NCBI GenBank assembly: GCA_965237985.1
Contig: OZ250161.1
Coordinates: 1-64,000, forward strand
DNA from: G965212025 sp965237985
GTDB lineage: Bacteria > Pseudomonadota > Gammaproteobacteria > Poriferisulfidales > Oxydemutatoraceae
Length of the DNA: 64,000 bases
Direction of reading: 5' to 3'
Program-made: the position numbers and the translations under genes
The notes under the pieces: model-generated
Told to the model about the DNA's origin: nothing
Databases searched by the model: none
What the model saw: only the letters and a program-made list of their open reading frames with translations
Shown: positions 27,892 through 36,971 of the stretch, in pieces
How positions within the stretch are numbered: the stretch's first letter is position 1
How the letters are laid out: every line of letters starts with the position of its first letter

Positions 27892-29106
27892 TTGTCTTGG
27901 AATCAACCAGATAAGGACGACAAAAATCAAAAAAATCCTTGGGGTGGTGGCGACCAGAAAGGGCCACCGGATCTGGACGAGCTTCTGAAAAAGTTTTTCG
28001 CCTCTTTTTTGAAGCGTAGTAACAATACCGGTGGTGGAGACAGTGGTGGCAAAGGAGAAGGTCGCTTTTCCCGGTGGGGGGGCGGGGTCCCGCCTGTTGT
28101 TTTGGGTTTGGGAGTCTTGGTGTTACTGGTTCTTTGGGGACTTTCCGGCATATACATTGTCAATGAGGGGAAGAGAGGCGTTGAGCTGCGCTTTGGTGCC
28201 TACTCGGCAATCACTTTGCCTGGTCCGCAATGGCACATTCCGTTTCCAGTTGAAAGCGTTGAGATAGTGGATGTTGGCAGCATCCGATCTGTACAAAACA
28301 AAACGCGGATGTTGACCCGTGATGAGAACATTGTGGAAGTTGAGTTGTCGGCGCAGTACCGGGTGAAAAACGCTGCGGATTACCTCTTCAAAGTGCGTTT
28401 CCCGGATACGCAAGGTGAGAGGATTCCAGAATCAGAAGGGACAATTTTCCAAGTGATGGAAAGTGCTTTGCGCGAAGTAGTCGGCACGAACAATATGGAC
28501 TTTATTCTTGGTGCCGGTCGCGCTGAAATCGCCGCACGAACCCACAGTTTGATGCAAAGCATCCTGGATAGTTACCAGTCGGGACTCGAAATGATCAGCG
28601 TGAACCTGCAGCAGTCACAGCCGCCCGCTGCGGTGCAGGAAGCCTTTGCTGACGCGATCAAAGCCCGTGAGGATGAAATACGTTTCATCAATGAGGCCGA
28701 GGCTTACGCGAATGGGATTGTTCCTTTGGCAAGGGGCGAAGCGGCACGCATGGAGCAGGATGCCGTTGCCTATCGTGAAAAAGTAACTGCCAGTGCGGAA
28801 GGGGAAGCGGAACGCTTTGTAAAACTTTACCGGGAATATTCCCAGTCTCCTGAAGTGACCCGTGAGCGTCTTTATTTGCAGGCAATGGAAGAAGTGTTAT
28901 CGAACAGCGCGAAAGTAATAGTGGATGTCGACAGTGCAAACAGCATTTTTTATTTGCCACTCGATTCTTTGATCAACAAAAGAGGTCAAGGCAATGAAGG
29001 CTTCGACCCAAACGCCTTGAAGCCTCAGACAGGCAACCTCTCAGGCAGAAGAAATTCTTCCGGTAAGCGCCAGGATGGTCGGCGCACGGACCCAAGAACG
29101 AGATGA
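27892..29106 (+). CDS. hflK: FtsH protease modulator HflK
   Basis: A SPFH/prohibitin-family membrane protein that with HflC forms a large periplasmic vault around FtsH. The product has 404 residues (E. coli 419). A Gly/Asp-rich cytoplasmic N-terminus (PWGGGDQKGPPDLDELLKK) is followed by one membrane helix (VVLGLGVLVLLVLWGLSGIY, about residues 65-84), the SPFH domain and a long coiled coil (EAEAYANGIVPLARGEAARM). The C-terminus is Arg/Gly/Ser-rich. The start is TTG with GGGGGAC upstream. It overlaps hflC by four bases. Confidence 0.93.
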   Translation: MSWNQPDKDDKNQKNPWGGGDQKGPPDLDELLKKFFASFLKRSNNTGGGDSGGKGEGRFSRWGGGVPPVVLGLGVLVLLVLWGLSGIYIVNEGKRGVELRFGAYSAITLPGPQWHIPFPVESVEIVDVGSIRSVQNKTRMLTRDENIVEVELSAQYRVKNAADYLFKVRFPDTQGERIPESEGTIFQVMESALREVVGTNNMDFILGAGRAEIAARTHSLMQSILDSYQSGLEMISVNLQQSQPPAAVQEAFADAIKAREDEIRFINEAEAYANGIVPLARGEAARMEQDAVAYREKVTASAEGEAERFVKLYREYSQSPEVTRERLYLQAMEEVLSNSAKVIVDVDSANSIFYLPLDSLINKRGQGNEGFDPNALKPQTGNLSGRRNSSGKRQDGRRTDPRTR

Positions 29107-29969
29107 AAGCCATTTTGATTATTCTTGCTGTGTTGGCCGGCCTGCTCTGGTCTGTTTTTTATACAGTGGATCAGAGACAGAAAGCGATTCTTTTCAGGCT
29201 CGGAGAAATTGTGCAGGCGGATGTGCCGCCTGGTCTGCATCTGAAATTTCCTTTCATCAACAACGTCGCGAAATTCGACTCCCGGATTCTTACCATGAAT
29301 GCCAGACCGGAAAGTTTTCTTACCGTCGAGAAAAAGAATGTTACCGTGGATTTCTTCGTAAAATGGCGGATCAGAGATGTGGGACAGTACTACCGCGCAA
29401 CGCGAGGCGATGAAAGGAATGCGCAAAGCAGGCTTTCTCAAATCATGAAAGACCGCCTGCGCAATGAGTTTGGAAAACGCACCATCAAGCAGGTAGTCTC
29501 TGGAGAGCGTGCTGAAATCATGGGAATTTTGCAGGAAAAGGCGAACAAGCAGTCGGTGGAACTCGGCATTCAGGTCGTTGATGTGCGTATCAGTCGTATT
29601 GATTTGCCTGATGATGTGAGTGATTCCGTGTATGAAAGAATGAGGGCGGAACGTGACAGGGTGGCTCGGGAATTTCGTGCACGCGGCAAAGAATCGGCAG
29701 AGCGAATCGAAGCGCGTGCCGACAGAGAGCGCACTGAAATCGTGGCTGTAGCTTACCGTGATGCGGAGAAAGTACGCGGGGAAGGGGATGCGCGTTCAGC
29801 AAAAATTTATGCGGACGCATACAGTCTTGATCCACAGTTCTACGCTTTTTTGCGAAGTATTGAGGCTTACAAGAAGAGCTTCAAGAATAACTCAAGTGTA
29901 TTGGTTCTTGAACCGGACTCAGGGTTTTTCCGGTACTTCAGAGACTTTAAAGAAGAGCCAGACAAGTAG
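29103..29969 (+). CDS. hflC: FtsH protease modulator HflC
   Basis: The partner of HflK, 288 residues. One N-terminal membrane segment (AILIILAVLAGLLWSVFYTV) precedes the SPFH domain with VDQRQKAILFRLGEIVQADVPPGLH, then the coiled-coil region with REFRARGKESAERI and DAEKVRGEGDARSAKIYADAY. The start overlaps the hflK stop. DUF2065 follows after 18 bases, as in Pseudomonas. Confidence 0.94.
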   Translation: MKAILIILAVLAGLLWSVFYTVDQRQKAILFRLGEIVQADVPPGLHLKFPFINNVAKFDSRILTMNARPESFLTVEKKNVTVDFFVKWRIRDVGQYYRATRGDERNAQSRLSQIMKDRLRNEFGKRTIKQVVSGERAEIMGILQEKANKQSVELGIQVVDVRISRIDLPDDVSDSVYERMRAERDRVAREFRARGKESAERIEARADRERTEIVAVAYRDAEKVRGEGDARSAKIYADAYSLDPQFYAFLRSIEAYKKSFKNNSSVLVLEPDSGFFRYFRDFKEEPDK

Positions 29970-29987
29970 TTTTTCATCGGTCGCGGT

Positions 29988-30194
29988 ATGGACGGAATTT
30001 TCAGTATCGACTGGGGAGATTTGCTCACGGCTGTGTCACTGGTGCTGATTATTGAAGGACTTTTGCCTTTTCTGCACCCGACATCGGTGCGCCGTTATTC
30101 AGAGAAAATGAAAGAACTCAGTGACCGGACTTTGCGCACTTTTGGATTTGTCGCCTTGGCGGCAGGTTTAGTAATTCTCAATATCGCACGGTAG
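29988..30194 (+). CDS. DUF2065 (YjeT-like) small membrane protein
   Basis: The 68-residue protein has two membrane segments (LLTAVSLVLIIEGLLPFL and FGFVALAAGLVILNI) around the conserved HPTSVRRYSEKM. The family has no known function but is regularly found between hflC and hisZ/purA in gammaproteobacteria, which matches here. Confidence 0.85.
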   Translation: MDGIFSIDWGDLLTAVSLVLIIEGLLPFLHPTSVRRYSEKMKELSDRTLRTFGFVALAAGLVILNIAR

Positions 30195-30330
30195 CAGACA
30201 GTAGCAATAAAAACGGACTTTAGAGTCGTTTGAGATGTTTCCCAAGCTGGTTTCGAGTGGCTCTGGAATGCCTTTTTGCGTTTTCGTGATATCCCGAAAC
30301 TATGGGTTGTTTTGTGGTCGTTGACAGCTA

Positions 30331-31500
30331 ATGGGTTTTAACTGGCTACTTCCCGTCGGGATCGAAGAAGATTTGCCCTGCCGTGCGCGTGTCATCGAAG
30401 ACATGCGCCGCAAAGTTTTGGACCTCTTCGAAGTTTGGGGCTACGACTTGGTTATTCCCCCCCTGGTTGAATATGTGGAAGCACTTTTGGTCATGAAAGG
30501 TGCAAGATTGGATTTGCAAACCATGAAGCTTATTGACCAGTTGAACGGGAAAATGATGGGTATTCGTGCCGATATGACTCCGCAGGTTGCGCGCATTGCT
30601 GCAAACCGAATGCCACACGACCGCATCCATCGCTTCTGTTACCTTGGGTCGGTTCTCAAAGCACGACCGGAAGGGGCTTTGGGTTCTCGCCAGCCCTTGC
30701 AGTTTGGTGCGGAAATTTACGGATGCAATGTCCTCAGTGCCGACTTTGAAATCATCCGAATGTTGCTGGCAACTCTCCAGCGCTGTGGGGTGCGGGACAT
30801 TACTTTATCCATAGGCCACATTGACGTATATCGTTCCTTGGTGAAACTTGCCGGACTCAACGAGCGACAGACGCATGAGCTTTTTGTACTTTTGCAAAGA
30901 AAGTCATCCCATGAAATCATTCGCTTTTTAACCGCAGAAGGCATTGGCAGGGAGAAACAGTCCTGGTTCACCGAACTGGTACATTTTCATGGTGATGCTG
31001 GTGTGCTCGAGACGGCGCTCGATTATTTTTCCACTTACAGCACGCAAGTCTCACAAGCCATTGAACAGGTGAAAAAGATTGGGATCATGCTGGCTGAAGT
31101 GTCGGATGCGAAAGTACACTTCGACTTGGCGGAATTGACCGGATATCAATACCGAACCGGTGTTTGTTTTGCTGCTTACACTCCCGGCATTGGTCAGGAA
31201 ATCGCACGTGGTGGTCGCTATAACGACATCACTGAAAGTTTTGGAGTGAAGCTGGCAGCTACCGGGTTCAGCAGTGACCTGCATTTGCTTGCTACCCATG
31301 TGGGTGGTGAACGGGAGGAGCCCGAAACGATTTTTGCCCCGCTGTGCAATGAGTCTGAATTACGTGAATCTGTCGCTGCTTTGAGGGCATCAGGGAAGCG
31401 GGTTGTGGAGCAGCTGTTTCCAGAAGAAAAAATCAGGCCCGAAGATTATAAAAGTTGTTTGCTGAAAAAAGCCGGGCGCTGGGTAGTTGTCGATGTCTGA
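30331..31500 (+). CDS. hisZ: ATP phosphoribosyltransferase regulatory subunit HisZ
   Basis: HisZ is a catalytically inactive HisRS-like subunit that pairs with short-form HisG in the first step of histidine synthesis. The 389-residue product has VIPPLVEYVEALL, motif 2-like GIRADMTPQVARIAANR with FCYLGSVLKARP, and a motif 3 region with ARGGRYNDI. There is no anticodon-binding domain at the C-terminus, which separates it from HisS. It lies before purA, overlapping it by 8 bases, as in Pseudomonas. Confidence 0.92.
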   Translation: MGFNWLLPVGIEEDLPCRARVIEDMRRKVLDLFEVWGYDLVIPPLVEYVEALLVMKGARLDLQTMKLIDQLNGKMMGIRADMTPQVARIAANRMPHDRIHRFCYLGSVLKARPEGALGSRQPLQFGAEIYGCNVLSADFEIIRMLLATLQRCGVRDITLSIGHIDVYRSLVKLAGLNERQTHELFVLLQRKSSHEIIRFLTAEGIGREKQSWFTELVHFHGDAGVLETALDYFSTYSTQVSQAIEQVKKIGIMLAEVSDAKVHFDLAELTGYQYRTGVCFAAYTPGIGQEIARGGRYNDITESFGVKLAATGFSSDLHLLATHVGGEREEPETIFAPLCNESELRESVAALRASGKRVVEQLFPEEKIRPEDYKSCLLKKAGRWVVVDV

Positions 31501-32791
31501 TGCCTGTTGCGTGATTGGCCTGCAGTGGGGCGACGAAGGGAAAGGAAAAATAGTCGACTGGCTGTCCGGCACAGTTGATGCCGTTGTCCGTTTCCAGGGA
31601 GGACACAACGCTGGTCACACTGTGGTTATTGGGGGTGAGAAAATAGTATTCCACCTGGTTCCTTCAGGAATTCTGCGCGAGAAAGTCGTATGCCTGATTG
31701 GCAATGGCGTCGCTGTTTGTCCCAGGCATTTCAGGGATGAAATTGAGATGTTGAAAGCGCGTGGGATCGATTTCAGGGGAAGGCTCAAGATTTCCTGGGC
31801 CAGTCCGCTGATATTTGAATGTCACAAACGCATTGACTGCGCTCGTGAATCCGGGAACGGAACCGTGATTGGCACGACACAACGGGGGATCGGCCCGGTT
31901 TTCGAAGACAAGGCTGCGCGGCGAGCCTTGCGGTTTGCGGACTTGCGCAATGCCGGGAAGTTTGTGAAGAAATACCACGCGCTTTATGCCTACCACAACT
32001 TCATGCTTGAACATTATTACCATGAAGAGCCGCAGGACTGTGCATCAGAGTTGGAAGAATTGTTGTCACAAAGGGAGATGTTGCTGAAACTGGGCACGAA
32101 TGTTTCTTCCTGCATTTATGAACTGTGTCAGCGCAAAGACGGCGGTCATGTGCTTTTTGAAGGGGCTCAGGGTGTCATGCTTGATATTGATCATGGTACC
32201 TACCCCTTCGTTACCTCGACCAATACCGTGGCGGGGGAAGCTTCCGTAGGGACAGGCTATCCCTTCCGAGGTAAAGTGTTCGGCATTTTCAAGGCTTACG
32301 CAACACGGGTGGGCAACGGGCCTTTTCCGACGGAGCTGCACGATCGCAATGGGGAAATGATTGCCAGACGCGGTTGTGAGTTTGGGGCAACGACTGGCCG
32401 GCCGCGACGTTGTGGCTGGCTGGACCTGGTTGCTTTGCGCTATGCAGTGCGAATCAATGGTGTGGACAGGCTTTGCCTGACGAAGCTCGATGTGCTGGAT
32501 GAAATGGAAGAAATTTTTGTTGCCACTGATTATTCCGAAAAAAACCAACATGCGGACTTGTGGTTTTCCGGCAGTGAAAATGACTTCACTCCCGTTTACC
32601 AACGCCTGGCGGGATGGAAGTGCAGTACCCGGCACATTCGGTCTTATGATGCCCTGCCTGTTGAAGCCAAGCACTACATAGAATTAGTGGAACGGGAGAC
32701 TCAGGTTCCGGTGACAGTCATTGCCAATGGGCCGGAACGCGATGAACTGATTTGCCGCGAAACAGTTACCGGCCGCCCAAGAAGTTTATGA
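31493..32791 (+). CDS. purA: Adenylosuccinate synthetase
   Basis: PurA joins IMP and aspartate with GTP in AMP synthesis. The 432-residue product is the same length as the E. coli enzyme. The phosphate loop is GLQWGDEGKGKIVDWL at the N-terminus, followed by FQGGHNAGHTVV, IGTTQRGIGP, FEGAQGVMLDIDHGTYPFVTS and TTGRPRRCGWLD. The ATG at 31493 gives the standard start; an upstream TTG at 31487 is less likely. The gene lies at the left end of the conserved purA-tRNA-Leu-rnr neighbourhood. Confidence 0.97.
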   Translation: MSDACCVIGLQWGDEGKGKIVDWLSGTVDAVVRFQGGHNAGHTVVIGGEKIVFHLVPSGILREKVVCLIGNGVAVCPRHFRDEIEMLKARGIDFRGRLKISWASPLIFECHKRIDCARESGNGTVIGTTQRGIGPVFEDKAARRALRFADLRNAGKFVKKYHALYAYHNFMLEHYYHEEPQDCASELEELLSQREMLLKLGTNVSSCIYELCQRKDGGHVLFEGAQGVMLDIDHGTYPFVTSTNTVAGEASVGTGYPFRGKVFGIFKAYATRVGNGPFPTELHDRNGEMIARRGCEFGATTGRPRRCGWLDLVALRYAVRINGVDRLCLTKLDVLDEMEEIFVATDYSEKNQHADLWFSGSENDFTPVYQRLAGWKCSTRHIRSYDALPVEAKHYIELVERETQVPVTVIANGPERDELICRETVTGRPRSL

Positions 32792-33762
32792 AAAATCCGG
32801 AACCTGGTTGCGGGAACTGTGCCATGGCTATGCTGCAGTAGACGCGAATACAAGGGAGCCAAGTCAGACCTGCCGTTCGCAGGTTTGGAATGGCCGCGTC
32901 CTGGCAATGCTGTCAAAGGGATGGCGACGCTGGAGAAAGAAACCGAGACTGAGGGTGTCGTTCGTCTCGGCAACGTTGCCCATGGTTCAGAAAAATCTAT
33001 TCGAAACCGGCAACATCGTCAAAACCTGGCGGGGTGTTTTGCCCCTTGGAGCGATCCAGGGAGTGTAGTTTTCCTGGCGGTCTTTGGGAATCTCAAGGTT
33101 CATCTGATGCGGGTCGGTCATGACGCGCTGATTGGTCTCTGGCTGTTTCGACAATTACCGCTGTCATAGTCCCTCTGCGGGCAGCCACTTCGATCCAAGG
33201 TCAACTCAGCACCGAGGGCATGCTTCACGCGAGTTTTTTTCAGATCAGCGAAGACTCTGTCTCGATTGAGCAAGCTTTCCGAGCTTTCACAGTGGAAAAG
33301 GATTTTGTCCAGAATTTCTTCGTTAAAGAAACTGAGGGCTTTTTGGCCATGTTTTTTTTCTCTTGCCAGAAACAAGTACCTTCGCTGCCGGCAGACAAGG
33401 TTTCTGACAGGTTCGTGCTATTGCTGCCTTTATTTCATATGTGCTCACAATATCCCATGGCAGGTCCACGCAACTTCTTCTAAGGTCACCTTCAGACACG
33501 ACTTCATGTCGGTATATACGTTCTGGTGTCTGCGATTTGTTCAATCCTGACGGTGCTGCCCCCTCCTTTCCCGGTTGGTTGGCGTGAACCTATGGCTTTC
33601 TCATGTTGTGGGTGGGGTTGGTTCCAGAGCAAGTTCATCATGACGATCCTGTGGTTTTTTTCAGGTGCTGTTCCTGAAAATGCCCTGAAAACCGGGCGCT
33701 CAGCCCCGACAGAAAGGGAAGTGTTTCGTGATTGTCAGCGGCCTGTGACAGCCCTCAGAGTC
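32792..33762. other. Long non-coding region between purA and the tRNA-Leu remnant
   Basis: Nearly 1 kb with only short, mutually overlapping frames on both strands, none with a recognisable motif. It may be decayed gene sequence. The right border is the CCA end of the split tRNA-Leu. Confidence 0.5.
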
Positions 33763-33823
33763 TGGTGCCGAGGAGAGGACTTGAACCTCCACACGGGGGC
33801 TTCCCCCACCAGCACCTGAAGCT
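33763..33823 (-). tRNA. tRNA-Leu, separated 3' half (anticodon loop to CCA)
   Basis: Read on the minus strand, the sequence runs AGCTTCAGGTGCTGG (anticodon loop with CAG and 3' anticodon stem), a long variable arm (GGGG-GAAG-CCCC), a T-arm (GGAGG TTCAAGT CCTCT), acceptor strand CCTCGGC, A, CCA. Upstream of the anticodon loop the sequence is not tRNA (CTGCGTCCCGT). The missing 5' half lies 17.4 kb away at 51180-51228: its acceptor strand GCTGAGG pairs fully with CCTCGGC here (one T-G wobble). As it stands this half cannot make a tRNA by normal processing. Confidence 0.85.
33804..33823. repeat. Left copy of 20-bp direct repeat (putative att core)
   Basis: The minus-strand sequence AGCTTCAGGTGCTGGTGGGG is identical to 51180-51199 and in the same orientation. 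It spans the anticodon stem-loop of the split tRNA-Leu, a favoured target of tyrosine recombinases. Confidence 0.85.
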
Positions 33824-34185
33824 ACGGGACGCAGCTAAAACCCGCCCATAGCGCGTAGCCTCGCGGGTCATAGAACCAATGGGCAGTAACCATGTGATAT
33901 ATGTGGGTTAAGTGGGCGGGCCAGAAGTGTACCCGTTTTGACCCTAAATCGCGTGATTTCAGGCTGTTTCACCGAAACATGCGCTATCCAGAGTGCGCAT
34001 AAAGTCAACTATATTCCGTAATTCGTCAACGGGAGCATTCCTCCCACGTTGGTTTGCTTGCCATCATACGTCCGTAACTTGCGTTTCCTTGTTGCTGATA
34101 CTTTGATTCACAATATTGAAACCCTACTCCCGGCCAAGTACATGTACCTTTTCGATGACACTAAATACTGGGCAAGAGAAATGAA
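33824..34185. other. Non-coding left end of the island
   Basis: No gene is recognised in these ~360 bp. A small inverted repeat, ACCCGC (33840-33845) with GCGGGT (33863-33868), lies just inside the left repeat. It could belong to an attachment site, but that is a guess. Confidence 0.4.
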
Positions 34186-34401
34186 ATGAATGACAAACAA
34201 GTAAGAATTATTGCCGAGTTAACAAGAGCAGATGCCATAAATCTCTACAACGCCGGTGAGGTGAGAACATGGAGAGCAATCTGCGAAACGATTCGAGAGG
34301 TAGCACGCGCAGGCGAGGGCGTCACATTCCCACTCAACGTGCTTCAGTTCTACTACGCGATTGATTTCTGTGGCTACACAAAACGTCACATCATCACATG
34401 A
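34186..34401 (+). CDS. Hypothetical small protein
   Basis: A 71-codon frame, starting ATG with GCAAGAGAAATGAA upstream, encoding a soluble mixed-charge protein (TRADAINLYNAGEVRTWRAI). I do not recognise a family. It is the first candidate gene of the island and lies just before the IS element. Confidence 0.4.
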   Translation: MNDKQVRIIAELTRADAINLYNAGEVRTWRAICETIREVARAGEGVTFPLNVLQFYYAIDFCGYTKRHIIT

Positions 34402-34476
34402 CTGGAGGTCGTGAGAAACGAAACTTGGCCAATTTGGATTTGGAAGCTAACGTTGAAGGGCAACGCCTCGGCTTAT

Positions 34477-35703
34477 CTGTAGAAGTTTAGACCCAATCTG
34501 ACACATCACTAAATCAAGCTGAGCGCAGCGAAGCTTGATTGAGTGAGAGTTACCCGTTTAGATGTAATTGCAATATTAACATCCAAACAAAGAGGTAACT
34601 CTCATGATCCATACTAACGATAAAGTCATTAAATATAAAGTCGGCCTACTCAATCTGGCTGAAGAACTCGGAAACGTCTCAAAAGCCTGCAAGATGATGG
34701 GCGTATCTAGAGATACTTTCTATCGATACAAAGCCGCTGCTGATGAAGGTGGCATTGAAGCACTTTTTGATCAAAACAGGCGTATCGCGAACCTCAAAAA
34801 TAGAGTTGATTCTGCGATTGAATCCATCGTCGTTGAACACGCTCTGGAAGAACCTGCCCATGGGCAGACCCGAACCAGCAATGAGCTACGCAAAATGGGG
34901 ACATTTGTTTCGCCGACGGGCGTACGAAGTATTTGGTTACGCCATAAACCTGGCTTGCCTTAAAGATCGACGCAAAGCACTATCCGATAAAGTGGCCACT
35001 GAAGGCCTGATTCTTACTGAGCCTCAAGTCGCTGCCATGGAACGCAAACAAGATGACGATCAGGCCTGTGGTGAGATAGAAACAGCCCACCCTGGCTATT
35101 TTGGCTCGCAAGACACTTACTATGTGGGTACATTCAAGGGTATTGGCCGAGTCTATCAGCAGACGTTTATTGATACTTACAGTAAAGTCGCTCATGCCAA
35201 GCTCTACACCACCAAAACGCCGATTACCGCCGCTGATATGCTCAATGATCGTGTGTTGCCGTTCTATGAGGAACAAGAACTTCCCATGCTGCGGATTCTC
35301 ACCGACCGTGGTACAGAATATTGTGGTCGAGCTGACCAACATGATTACCAGCTCTACCTGGCCTTGAATGATATTGAGCACACCAAAACCAAAGTCAGGT
35401 CACCGCAAACCAATGGTATTTGTGAACGCTTCCACAAGACCCTTCTCAATGAGTTTTACCAAGTGACCTTGCGTAAGAAAATCTATCAATCGATAGAAGA
35501 ATTACAAATTGATCTTGATAAATGGCTCATCAAATACAATACTCAACGAACTCACCAAGGCAAAATGTGCTGTGGGAGAACGCCGATGGAAACTCTCATC
35601 GACGGCAAATCAATCTGGAAGGAAAAGTTTTTGAACTAAACTTAACCTGACAGTCGGTTGCTGATAAACGGGTAACTGTCAGATCAAGTCTAAACTTCTA
35701 CAT
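34477..35703 (+). mobile_element. IS481-like insertion sequence, complete ends
   Basis: A 1,227-bp element. The terminal inverted repeats begin TGTAGAAGTTTAGAC at both ends and, after three mismatches, continue ATCTGACA (26 bp in all). A 5-bp direct repeat, CTTAT, flanks it at 34472-34476 and 35704-35708. The TGT terminus, length and single transposase fit the IS481 family. The transposase frame carries a one-base insertion. A partial copy of the same IS lies inverted at 47470-47678. Confidence 0.85.
34604..35639 (+). pseudogene. IS481-like transposase, interrupted by a frameshift
   Basis: The N-terminal 115 or so codons (from MIHTNDKVIKYK) encode a helix-turn-helix (GNVSKACKMMGVSRDTFYRYK). 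The frame then shifts near 34945-34950, where CATAAACCTGG appears to contain one extra A; the other frame continues ACLKDRRKALSDKV. The DDE catalytic core follows: first Asp in QTFIDTYSKVAHAK, second in RILTDRGTEYCG, Glu in NGICERFHKTLL. The total would be about 345 residues, normal for IS481. Programmed frameshifting is not typical of this family, so I read it as a mutation. Confidence 0.82.
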
Positions 35704-35805
35704 CTTATAGCATTAACCACTGAAAATTTGAATCAAATTCAATGGAAATTTTACCAGCCCTCCTGTCGATTTAAACGATGCGGACGTTTGAGGGGTATTT
35801 TCCTC

Positions 35806-35834
35806 TTGGTATATTGGATTAAATTGGGTATTAT
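35806..35834 (+). promoter_or_regulatory. Candidate promoter of fic
   Basis: TTGGTA (35806-35811), a 17-base spacer and TATTAT (35829-35834) lie 28 bases before the fic start, just right of the IS, in AT-rich sequence. Confidence 0.42.
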
Positions 35835-35861
35835 GGGGTAAATTATTGGATATGAAACCCT

Positions 35862-36914
35862 ATGAAAGACCCTAACCTTTATCTGATACTGGATATTGTG
35901 AAGCTTGTTGCGGAGATTGACGAGTTTAAAGGCCGCTGGCAGGCCTTGGAAAATCTCTCTCCTGAACGCCTGTCTGCTTTGCGCACAGTGGCAACGGTTG
36001 AAAGCGTTGGCTCTTCAACCCGTATTGAAGGCGCAAAGCTGACTGATGCACAAGTTGAAACCCTGTTATCGAGTTTAGGCAAAACCTCTTTCGAATCCCG
36101 TGATGAACAGGAAGTGGCGGGCTATGCCCACGCCATGGACCTTGTGTTCGAGGCTTTTGCCGACTTGCGGCTTACTGAAAACCATATTCGCCAGCTTCAT
36201 CAGACATTACTGCGCTACAGCCATAAGGATGAGCGCCATCGCGGAACTTATAAGACACTTGATAATCATGTGGTTGCCTTTGACGCTGATGGCCGTGAAA
36301 TAGGTGTGATTTTTGAAACCACCACGCCTTTTGATACGCCGCGCGAAATGGAAGAGCTGGTTGCCTGGACCGTAAAAGCGATTAACGAAGAAGCACTGCA
36401 TCCGCTGTTGATTATTGCTGTATTCGTGGTGACGTTTCTCGCCATCCATCCGTTTCAGGATGGAAATGGCCGCCTGTCGCGTGTGCTGACAACTTTGCTA
36501 CTGCTTCGGGCGCGTTATGATTATGTCCCTTACGCTTCGCTTGAAAGCGTGATCGAGGAAAATAAAGATCTTTATTACAAGGCCCTGCGCCGCACCCAAA
36601 CCACGCTAAAAAGCGATGCACCCGATTGGGAGCCATGGGTGGGTTTCTTCCTGCGCTGTCTTAAAAAACAGAAAAACAATCTGGCTGAGCGACTTGATCG
36701 TGATCAGATAGCCAGTGATGGTGATGCTGAATTACCGGAAATTTCCCTAAAAATTCTGGCACTGCTACGTGCCCATAATCGCCAAAATATTGTGCAGATT
36801 ACCGAAGCAACCGGCGCAAACAGAAATACGATCAAACTGCGACTGCGCGAGCTGGTGGGTACCGGAAAAATCAGACGACACGGGAAAGCGAGGGCCACAT
36901 GGTACACATTATGA
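35862..36914 (+). CDS. Fic-domain protein (probable AMP-transferase) with winged-helix tail
   Basis: The 350-residue product has the complete Fic active-site motif HPFQDGNGRLSR at about residues 196-207. The His is catalytic and DGNGR binds the nucleotide phosphates. The autoinhibitory (S/T)xxxE(G/N) motif occurs near residue 50 as STRIEG, N-terminal to the core (class II Fic). The last 70 residues look like a winged helix (LLRAHNRQNIVQITEATGAN). Such proteins AMPylate targets, and free-standing Fic genes are common in accessory islands near restriction genes. The target is unknown. Confidence 0.88.
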   Translation: MKDPNLYLILDIVKLVAEIDEFKGRWQALENLSPERLSALRTVATVESVGSSTRIEGAKLTDAQVETLLSSLGKTSFESRDEQEVAGYAHAMDLVFEAFADLRLTENHIRQLHQTLLRYSHKDERHRGTYKTLDNHVVAFDADGREIGVIFETTTPFDTPREMEELVAWTVKAINEEALHPLLIIAVFVVTFLAIHPFQDGNGRLSRVLTTLLLLRARYDYVPYASLESVIEENKDLYYKALRRTQTTLKSDAPDWEPWVGFFLRCLKKQKNNLAERLDRDQIASDGDAELPEISLKILALLRAHNRQNIVQITEATGANRNTIKLRLRELVGTGKIRRHGKARATWYTL

Positions 36915-36971
36915 ACAATGATATATCCGCCGTTTTCGTCCATATCAGCAGCATATTGATAGGGAATTAGC

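Noticed and set aside
30195..30330. Terminator after the hflC-DUF2065 unit
   Set aside because: A weak hairpin (AAACGGACT with AGTCGTTT) is visible but has a bulge and no convincing T-run.
32808..33550. Genes in the gap between purA and the tRNA-Leu half
   Set aside because: Several frames of 70-116 codons overlap each other on both strands without ribosome-binding sites or recognisable motifs.
34604..35639. Programmed -1 frameshift in the IS transposase
   Set aside because: The break looks like one extra A in CATAAACC, without a slippery heptamer, and IS481 members normally have one continuous frame.
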